DNA of 64,000 nucleotides from Amblyornis subalaris (taxonomy: Eukaryota > Chordata > Aves > Passeriformes > Ptilonorhynchidae): positions 620,001-684,000 of the forward strand of contig JACAXG010000093.1 of the NCBI GenBank assembly GCA_018881555.1, given 5' to 3'. The position numbers and the translations under genes are program-made. Within the stretch, counting starts at the first letter, position 1. Each line of letters opens with the position of its first letter. The notes beneath the pieces are model-generated. The model was not told the DNA's origin, did not search any database, and was given only the letters and a program-made list of their open reading frames with translations. Below, one piece after another: positions 56,640 to 64,000 of the stretch.

Positions 56640-56960
56640 AATAGACCTTTGACTAATGTGGCATTTCTTTGTGCATTTAAGTCACAAAAAGCTCTCCTTC
56701 CTGAAAGGCTGCTCGGGAGAAGTAAAAATATCGTTCCTCTTTCCTGTAAATAAATGCTGTAGATTTGACAGCCGTCACGGACCTGACTTTAAATTTATTC
56801 TTTGTGTACACAGTTTATCAAAAGGGGTTAGAAACATCATTTTAAAACAATGTTTTGCTGCTCTCTGAAAACACAATGTGTAAATAATATTTCCTCAAGC
56901 ATTTCATTTATACTTTGGCTTTTGGATCCAGACTTTGGAAACCGATCCCTGTTGTAAGAC
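56640..56960. promoter_or_regulatory. AT-rich island, candidate conserved enhancer
   Basis: GACCTTTGACTAATGTGG (nuclear-receptor-like), GTAAATAAATGCTG, GACTTTAAATTTATTC, CATCATTTTAAAACAATG and GTGTAAATAATATTTCC. Unique sequence and low CpG. Enhancer-like appearance only. Confidence 0.35.
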
Positions 56961-57073
56961 ACATTCATCTGGCTGACCTGAATTACCCTGACGTGCAGGG
57001 GCTTTTTGTCCGGGAGTACGGGAAATGGTGATGCATGGAAGAGGAGCTGTGGTGTTGTCCAGCCTGGGGGAGC

Positions 57074-57265
57074 GTGGCTGTGTCCCTCNCGTGCCAGGGC
57101 AGGGCTGGAGTGCCCATCCCTGGAGGGATTTCCGTGAGGGATTTCACGGCCCTGTGGATGTGGCGCTCGGGGACAGGGGTCAGTGGTGGCCGTGGCAGCG
57201 CTGGGGGATGGTTGGACTCGATGGTCTGAGAAGCTTTTCCAACCTGAACAATTCTGTGATTCTCC
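57074..57265 (+). repeat. CR1 LINE 3' fragment (type B)
   Basis: Sense CR1: GCCAGGGCAGGGCTGGAGTG, CCCATCCCTGGAGGGATTTC, CCTGTGGATGTGGCGCTCGG, GACAGGGGTCAGTGGTGGCC, TTGGACTCGATGGTCTGAG and the tail ACAATTCTGTGATTCTCC. A GATTTCCGTGAGG/GATTTCACGG duplication interrupts the middle. Confidence 0.94.
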
Positions 57266-59139
57266 AGGACTCTGCCCCTTGACTTCTTTATGTGGCTTGA
57301 CCTTGGCCATGCTGTACAGGTCAGTGTTAAAGATTGCCCTGGCTGCTGAAACGTGGCAGATTCCTGCTCCCTGCGTGCCACAGCCGGACACAGGACCCGA
57401 CGCACCTCACACTGGAAAAACTCCTTAACTGAGCTGCCTCCCGAGCGGTTCCTGCATTGTTCACGCCTCTCCCNGAGTTTCCTTGTGTTTATTCAGTTTT
57501 GCTCCCTGAATAATGTCAGAGTACCTTTGTGCCTCTCTCTGCCAGCAGCAGGGAATTCTCCTGGCTCTCCTACGATGAATGGAGCTGAAATGATCCATGT
57601 GCTGCGGCAGCAGAGCAGGACTGGGGCCGGCTGGGAACCCAGTGGGCCTGGGGGCACTCCTGGACATCAGCCACATGCGGTGCCTGGGCTTCCAGGAGGG
57701 AACGCTGACCGCTGCTGACAGGACACCCTTCCCACATTTCACAGCAAGGGAGCTGTGTGGATATTGTTTCCAAATTAGTCTGGTGGGAGTAGATTTATTT
57801 TCTCCTTCTGTATTGCACAGTAATCCAGGAGATGCTCGAGTCTTTGTGAGGAACAGGAGGGACAAGGGTAGCTCAGGAGTGGTTTTTTTCACATTGTCTG
57901 CAGTACAGGCACTGTCCCCAGTGTACCTGTGGCTGGGGACAGCGTGGGATTTTTGGGGGTCTGTGCAGGGCCAGGAGCTGGGCTCNGTGATCCTGTGGGT
58001 CCCTACTCAGGATATCCTAGGACTCTGACTCTTATTTAGGTGCCCTTAGGGAGAAGAGCTGTGTTTGGGGCTGAGTGGGGCTCACCGGCCCCGTCCCCCA
58101 CTGCTGGGGTGGGAGCAGAGGCTGTGGTGTGCGGAGACCTNGTGCTGTCCTCCCACCTGACTGAATCCAGCTTGGTACTACAACTTCAATTTTTATTTCT
58201 CGGCTGCTCGCAAGAATNGGATCAAATTTTGGAGTTTTATTGTCGGGTTTTTGTAGCACAGGAAGAAATAAAACCAATAACCCCCCTGTATTTCTGCCAT
58301 AAACTTGCCACTTCCCAGCAGTAACCGCCTGGTAAAACTCAGGCAATGATTTCAGGTTTGATTCTTCCCCTTTACCTCCACAGCCCCCATTTCNTTGAAT
58401 CAAGCAGCAACAAGCGTGGGTGCAAGAGCAGTGAAGCAGAGCAGAGCCCAGCACTTACAGAGACAGTGCCTGTGCTGTCCCTGTCCCTGTGCTGAGGAAA
58501 CAGGGAACTGCCGCTGGGACGTGGCTCCAGGGAGCCATGTGTGGGTGTTTCCTGAGTTCCTGGATCCTGGAATTACTCCTATGGCTCTGGATCCACCTCA
58601 GGCTGTGCTTCCCAGCCCGTGCTGTTCCAGCTGCTCCCCAGCCAGGCTGGGATCCATAACTCCTGCTGCCTTCTCACATTTACTGTGCCTCCTGCCCTGA
58701 CAGGGGTTCTGGTCGGTGGTTTTGTTTGGATGACCTGGTGTCGATGTTCCTGGAAGTTTTGATGTCCCATTAATATTGACAGCACTTTCCCCCTCAGTGT
58801 TGTCCCTGCTGCCCGCTTGTGAGGTGACCTGGGCTCTCCAGCAGCCGAGTGTCCCCATCTGGCTGCTCCGTGGGCAGCAGAGCAAACAGGGACTTGGGGC
58901 TTTGCTTCCTCCTGATGGACAATTTCTCAGGCAGTCGAGCTCAGCCTCCATCCCGCGGAACCCCAGTTACTCCTGGTTTGACACACCCCATCTATTTGCT
59001 TAATGAGAAAATAATTTCAGCCTATTTGAAACCACCTCTTGCTCTCTGCGCTCAGAGGTGAGGGCACTGCAGGAGCTCTGGGGATGGGGTGTGACAGCAC
59101 AGGCAGGACCGGCGGCTTTTCACGGGTTTTTATTTGGCC
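57266..59139. other. Unique sequence
   Basis: No repeat or exon recognised. Open frames up to 143 codons without domains. Confidence 0.3.
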
Positions 59140-59470
59140 GGCAGGGTCTTGGATGCTGTGACGGAGTGAGAAGTGATGGTGTTGATTTGATACCCTTTGC
59201 TTGATGGTGAGAGGTGAAAACATCGATATCGAGACAAAATGTCAAGTGCTGGCACCGCTTGGAGTAAATAAATGCTGGTAAAATGATATCTGTGACCTCT
59301 TAAATAGGATAATTCCCAGTCACGGAAGCACATACTCTTGGGAAATATAATTTGACAAACTGGATGTGAAGGAGGGGAATCATCCATTTGTATTGAAAGC
59401 CAGCATTTTTTATNGATATTGATCTGAATTCTGGTCAGGATTGCTTTCTTGGGATTTATTCTTTCTCTTA
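59140..59470. promoter_or_regulatory. Unique island, candidate conserved enhancer
   Basis: GTGTTGATTTGATACCC, ACATCGATATCGAGAC, GAGTAAATAAATGCTGG, AAATATAATTTGACAAAC and GATATTGATCTGAATTC in 330 bp of repeat-free sequence. Appearance only. Confidence 0.35.
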
Positions 59471-59861
59471 AAAGAAAAAACTGTAGCAGCTCCAGGGGCT
59501 CTTGGCCAGTGGAAATGAGTTGTCCTTGCCCGTACCCGGGCTGGTTTAACGTCAGACCAAACAAACTGCTCTAAAGGCTCTCACCCTGAGCTTTGGGAGC
59601 TCTCTGAGTGTCTGTGCCCTGCTGCCAGGCCGGGCTGCCCGGGCTGTGTGTCCCCTGCCCAGGGCTCAGGGCGGGTGGCAGTGCTGTGTCACCCTGGGGT
59701 GCCCCTGTCACCCTGTCACGTTTCTGTGCACCCTTCTCTGATCTGGGGTCGGTCTTATGGCCCTGTAATTCCACTGGTTTATGATTTTAAGTTCTGTGAT
59801 CTGCTCTCCAGTGTTATTTTTAATACAATGCCAATATTTTGAAAGTCAGAAAGCACCTGCT
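59471..59861. other. Unique sequence
   Basis: Nothing recognised. Confidence 0.3.
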
Positions 59862-59950
59862 TGGGACATGGTCAGCGGTGGCCTTGGCAGCGCTGGGGCA
59901 ACGGTTGGACCCCATGGCCTTAGAGGGCTTTTCCAACCCGTGATTCCATG
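59862..59950 (+). repeat. CR1 LINE 3' tail fragment (type B)
   Basis: GGGACATGGTCAGCGGTGGC, CTTGGCAGCGCTGGGGCAAC, GAGGGCTTTTCCAACCCGTG and ATTCCATG. Only the last 90 bp of the element. Confidence 0.92.
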
Positions 59951-60319
59951 CTTTCTGAAGTTCCCGACACAGAAGTAGCTCCCACAATCGATTTCAGGTC
60001 CTTTTCCCATGAAATCTCATTGTCAGGCTGCCCTGGCCCCACACCTTTAGCAAGGGTTGTGTTCCCTGGAACACACCGGACACGGCTGAGCCTTTATGGC
60101 CATTGAGGTCCTCTGGAAGCGTCTCCCTGCCCGTGTGAACGNGCAGGAAATAAAACACAGCTCCAGCATCTTCCCGTAAAGTCTCCTCCCCGCTTTTCCA
60201 TGCACGCTGGTTCACCTGTGGAGTAAATCCCTGCTGGCGCAAACCAGCCCGGAGCGCCCCGGGTGTGAGCCCAGTTAGGGAGGGATCGGGAAGCACTCTC
60301 CCCCAGCACGTTAATGTGC
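59951..60319. other. Unique sequence
   Basis: Nothing recognised. Confidence 0.3.
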
Positions 60320-60700
60320 TCCTCTTAGTTCCGAATTACAAGCAAAATGCACTTCATTAGAGGCGCTCCTTTGCTTGCTTNCAGCGTTATTAACTGCCTG
60401 CTAAACCTTTCTTTCATTTGTTGATGTATTACACATAAAATGCAGGATCGCTCTTGGGCAACTCCTTAATGTAGGCAGGCCTTGAACACGTGCTACCTTG
60501 TTATCCAAGTGGTGGATGATCTGAAATTCATACGTTTCTCCTGAATTCAAAATCCATGCAGAAATTAAATGTAATCCCAAGTGCTGGTTATCTGAATCCT
60601 TCAGACACCCCTCAAGTCACACAACTAATCAGGATCACTGGTATGCAGCCTTTAAGCATCCTGATTTTATTCAGTCAGGAAAAAGATCACTAAAGAATAA
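60320..60700. promoter_or_regulatory. Unique island, candidate conserved enhancer
   Basis: CGAATTACAAGCAAAATGC, CAGCGTTATTAACTGCC, TTGATGTATTACACATAAAA, GAAATTAAATGTAATCCC and CACAACTAATCAGGATCAC, without repeat likeness. Enhancer-like appearance; conservation untested. Confidence 0.35.
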
Positions 60701-61629
60701 ACCCCATTGCATGGTAAATCATCTGGATCCTTTTAGTAGGGTTTAACGTTCTCATTTTCTCTTTTTTAGCATTTTCCATTAGGATCAGTGGAAAGGATTT
60801 GACTTGTGCACTCATGGACACCTCTTTGGCAAGGAGTGGCAAAGGCAAATCCGTGGGTTTCAAAATCTGCTCCACAATTAAATTTTCCCAAAGACTATTG
60901 ATTTTGAGCAGGATTTTGTTTTTGGAGGCTGGTGGCACTCTGTATTAGCAGGCAGACATTATCCAAAGCTCGGCTCTGCTGAGTGGCAGTTCATTTCACA
61001 GTTTACTGAAATTCCGTGTGCATCTGTGAAGTGCCAGGGAGGAGGAGTGGGAGAGGGGGGCAGTGCTGGCAGAGCTGCGAGCGCAGGCTGAGCTGCCAGC
61101 CCCCCACAGCACCCAGCGAAACACTGACACGGAGAGAAGGTGCTGGAGGGGGCACCGTCACTGAGGGAGCTGGGGGAGCCCCCAGACCAGCCCTGCCAGC
61201 CCTGTGCTTCCCCAGGGATGTTCCCATTGGAGCGGGGCTGGAGGGACGTGCAGGTGATCCCCTGGGGCNGAGCCCAGCCCGCCCTGTCCCCGCACAGTGT
61301 CCCGTGGCCTCCTGTGGCTTCCCCTGCACTCACTGACAGCCAGGGCCGGGCAGGGCTGTGACCGCACCCTCCGGATCTGGGCAAAGTGCCCAGAGGATGC
61401 CCAAGCATTCCTCCTATTGATCCATTCTCCCGGAACGTGCCTCCCGTAGCACGTGGCTTCGTGTGGCAGCAGCAGGTGCTGGGTACCAAAAATGGGAAGG
61501 AGGAGCTGGGGCAGGATTGCATCCTCCTGCCTGGGAAGGGTGCAGCAGGCTCGGGGTTCAGCTCTCTCCTGGTCCCGTGTTTCCTCTGCTTCCCGTGGGG
61601 CTGGACATCTCCTGACCTTGGTCCTTTCA
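60701..61629. other. Unique sequence
   Basis: AT-leaning to 60930, then GC-rich. No exon or repeat recognised. Frames on both strands from 61003 are chance. Confidence 0.3.
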
Positions 61630-61966
61630 GGCTGGAGNCCCTCTGGAGCCAGNCTGGGAGAGCTGNGGGTGCTCACCTGGAGAAAAGAAGGCTCCAGGGA
61701 GACCTCAGAGCCCCTTCCAGTGCCTAAAGGGGCTCCAGGAGAGCTGGAGAGAGACTTGAGACAAGGTTTGGAGGGACAGGACAAGGGGGAATGGCTTCCC
61801 AGTGCCAGAGGGCAGGGTTAGATGGGATATTGGGGAGGAATTGTTCCCTCTGAGGGTGCTCAGAGCAGCTGTGGCTGCCTGGAAGCATCCAAGGTCAGGT
61901 TGGACGGGGCTTGGAGCAACCTGGGATAGTGGAAGGTGTCCCTGCCCATGGCAGGGGTGGGATGAG
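61630..61966 (+). repeat. CR1 LINE 3' fragment (type A), about 335 bp
   Basis: Sense CR1: CACCTGGAGAAAAGAAGGCT, CCAGTGCCTAAAGGGGCTCC, AGGGACAGGACAAGGGGGAA, GCTTCCCAGTGCCAGAGGGC, GGGATATTGGGGAGGAATTG, GGTGTCCCTGCCCATGGCAG. It stops at an N before the usual tail and abuts a minus-strand CR1 tail. Confidence 0.94.
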
Positions 61967-61967
61967 N

Positions 61968-62021
61968 TCACAGAACCATGGAATAGCTTAGGATGGAAGG
62001 GATCCCACAGACCATCCCATG
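61968..62021 (-). repeat. CR1 LINE 3' tail scrap, tail-to-tail with its neighbour
   Basis: TCACAGAACCATGGAATAGC, TTAGGATGGAAGGGATCCCA and CAGACCATCCCATGG are an antisense CR1 terminus of about 50 bp. Confidence 0.75.
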
Positions 62022-63091
62022 GCTCTGGGCTGTTTCCATGCACTCCAGCACTNTCAGCTGCCAGTGCACTGTTCTTTGCACGCCCAACAGGCCCTGTGGT
62101 GACAGTTCTGTCTTTGGGTTTCTCTGTTTAATGTTTTTTGGTTTAGTGTTCTCAACTATCATTAATGTAATTTTCCAATCTTTCCTACCACACTTNTGAC
62201 AGAATTGTGTGTGAGCAACTTATTTGGGTGGATGGTACAGATGTGGCATTTAGGAAGGGTGTTATTGCCCTGGACCCCAAGGTGACTTGGGGATTTATTT
62301 TTCTTGTCTTTGTGCTGTCTGCTTCTTTCCCTTGTCTCCCTCATTATTTTTGTGGAGGGAATCCAGTGCCACGCTGTGATTGCTGGGCTCACCGTGGTGC
62401 TGTTGGAAGGCTGGCTGTGCCGGATTTGCTCCCCTCACACCTGAACACTTCCATTCTGAGCCTCAGTACCTCCCCTGGCCCCGTGCAGCCCCTCAGCTGC
62501 TCCCCCACGGCACAGTTCTCTCCAGCACAGTGTTATCCAACCTCCCTTCCGGGAGCGTGAAAGGCACGGATGGAAAGCAGAGAGCTGCAGCTCGCAGTAA
62601 CTCAGAGCATCGCAGCCCGAGCGTGCGCGGGGAGGGGAGGGCTGGCCCAGCTGTGTTTTGCTGTGTTTCTCTAACGACGGCACTGAAATGGGCCCATTAT
62701 CCATGCTGAAAGGCAATGGGGCAACGTACAATTTCCTGCGCTGCCTGAGTGAGGGACTTGACCTATTTAAACCTCAGAAGGAAGGAGAGAAAATGCTGGG
62801 GTGCTGTGCCCCACGCCGGGAGCCGCAGCCCTGCAAACATCGCCCCTGACTGGGGCTGTTCCCNCGGCTCTGGGGCTGCCACAGAGACCAGAGCCCCACA
62901 GCCCTGAACCCGCTGCCCTCCCGCTGCAGGGAGCTCTGAGCACCCAGGCCTCTTCCCAGAGACGTTCCCAGAGCCAGTCGGGTTCTGCACATTCCTCCAT
63001 CTGCTGCCAGACGGGCCGGGGGAAAGCCTGGGGATTTCCAGAGCCTGTGTTTCGGATTAGGTTGGAGATGCAATGGGATAGGGCAGGGGCT
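62022..63091. other. Unique sequence
   Basis: No exon recognised. GC-rich at 62530-62660 and 62800-63010 with overlapping open frames. Confidence 0.3.
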
Positions 63092-63348
63092 CACGGTTTT
63101 AAAGTAAAAGGCATGGTTTAGATGGGATGTTGGGAAGGAATTGTCCCCTGGGAGGGTGGGGAGGCCCTGGCACAGGTTGCCCAGAGAAGCTGTGGCTGCC
63201 CCTGGATCCCTGGCAGTGTCCAAGGCCAGGCTGGANGGGGCTTGGAGCAGCCTGGGATAGTGGAAGGTGTCCCTGCCCATGGCAGGTGTGGGACTGGATG
63301 GGCTTTAAGGTCCCTCCCAAAGCATTCTGGGATTCTGGGATTCCTGTG
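63092..63348 (+). repeat. CR1 LINE 3' fragment (type A)
   Basis: Sense CR1: CACGGTTTTAAAGTAAAAGG, GGGATGTTGGGAAGGAATTG, GGAGGCCCTGGCACAGGTTG, GCTTGGAGCAGCCTGGGATA, GGGACTGGATGGGCTTTAAG and the tail AGCATTCTGGGATTCTGGGA. Confidence 0.95.
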
Positions 63349-63430
63349 CCATTCCTATGAGGATGTTCCATGCAGTAACTGTGCCACAGGAGGCAAAGGG
63401 GCAAAGCTGCTGCCAAGATCCCACTGGAGC

Positions 63431-63465
63431 ACGGGGTGGGGGGTGGGGGGGGGGTGGAGGGACCC
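63431..63465 (+). repeat. Poly-G tract with G-quadruplex potential
   Basis: GGGGTGGGGGGTGGGGGGGG continues to a total of at least four G-runs separated by single T bases. Confidence 0.85.
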
Positions 63466-63501
63466 AGTCTCTGCCCACCTCCTGCTCTCCTTTTGCGAAG
63501 G

Positions 63502-63580
63502 ATCACGGAACCAGACTGGTTTGGGCTGGAAGGGACCTTAAAGACCGTCTGGATCCCATTCCCTCTCCATGGGCAATGAC
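63502..63580 (-). repeat. CR1 LINE 3' tail fragment
   Basis: Antisense CR1 terminus: GATCACGGAACCAGACTGGT, TTGGGCTGGAAGGGACCTTA and CCATGGGCAATGACAGC. It faces the copy at 63092-63348 tail-to-tail across the G-tract. Confidence 0.88.
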
Positions 63581-64000
63581 AGCAGCGCATAATCTCCGTT
63601 TGATGTTGATTTGGTTATGATTGAAACTTTACAGGAGAGAAAATGGAAGTTTGTGAGGTTGTTTTGGGGACACAAAAAAAAAAGGAGGAAAAATTGATTC
63701 TTAGTGAAGCTCATATGACACTATTATTTTTTGAGCTCCCGAGCAGAAAACTCACATATTGCTTAACTCTCTTTAGCTCCAGCTGTAACAGCAGCACAGG
63801 GAGGTGGCAAAGCTTTGGGATTTGTGTGTTTTGGGGCCCGGGTTAAATTTTTGCCAGTGTTCTAAGGAAAGGTCATGGCGTTCCTCAGCACTTGCAGCAA
63901 ATCCGTATGGAGAATTGGGAAGATGTAAGTGAACATTTGTGTGGTGGAGATAATCACATATGGGTGGGGACTCTGCTNGAGGGTGACATGAGGGAGAGTT
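63581..64000. other. Unique sequence at window edge
   Basis: An A-run (ACAAAAAAAAAAGGAGG) at about 63671. Nothing coding or repetitive is recognised. Confidence 0.3.

Noticed and set aside
6752..63580. A recurring short peptide (beginning MGRDTFHYP) and its companions at many loci, looking like a protein family
   Set aside because: It is translation of the antisense of the CR1 3' region and follows every type A copy. It has no start context or selection signature of its own.
2985..63580. Full-length or coding CR1 (reverse transcriptase)
   Set aside because: All copies are 5'-truncated fragments of at most about 450 bp from the 3' end. No reverse-transcriptase motif appears in any frame.
1..64000. 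tRNA, rRNA or snRNA genes
   Set aside because: No B-box-like GGTTCGAATCC, cloverleaf or conserved rRNA text was noticed on either strand. A covariance-model scan was not possible.

Overview
This is vertebrate nuclear DNA, almost certainly from a bird and probably from a songbird (passerine). The main evidence is about two dozen 5'-truncated fragments of CR1, the LINE retrotransposon that dominates avian genomes. They can be recognised from their conserved 3' region (text such as GGTTTGGGTTGGAAGGGACC, read in either orientation) and from the ATTCTGTG-type 3' tails. The GC-rich variants seen here resemble those common in passerines; that placement is from memory of the families. Scattered single N bases indicate a draft assembly.

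I find no protein-coding gene, exon of a recognisable protein, rRNA, tRNA or CRISPR. The longest open frames (up to 369 codons) lie in GC-rich DNA where stops are rare, are often open on both strands, and resemble no family I know. The peptide that recurs across the window is antisense translation of the CR1 3' region. The window is best read as intergenic or intronic sequence.

Layout. 0-6 kb: two CpG-dense patches (1.46 and 4.29 kb), a CR1 copy followed by a solo endogenous-retrovirus LTR on the minus strand (3356-3729), and a 35-bp minisatellite whose units carry a telomere-like core (4833-5278). 6-21 kb: CR1 fragments alternating with AT-rich unique islands. 21.3-23.3 kb and 26.8-27.6 kb: the densest AT-rich islands, rich in homeodomain/POU-like cores, which are candidate conserved enhancers. 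25.5-25.6 kb: an unusual 15/17-bp alternating tandem repeat with an inverted copy beside it. 29.83-30.01 kb: a 14-bp G-rich minisatellite with G-quadruplex potential. 30-46 kb: CR1 copies, a CpG-rich patch at 41 kb containing an exon-like segment, and an AT-rich palindrome at 43.4 kb. 46-53 kb: mostly unique sequence with one CR1 and a 1.1-kb stretch open on both strands. 53-64 kb: more unique islands with CR1 fragments, several in tail-to-tail pairs.

No genes can be described as working together. The most plausible function of the non-repeat sequence is long-range regulation of a neighbouring gene outside the window, with possible non-coding RNA exons. That is inference: conservation cannot be seen from one sequence, and cross-species alignment plus RNA data would decide it. 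I did not find an evident new biological system. The most unusual structures are the tandem repeats and the exon-like segments.
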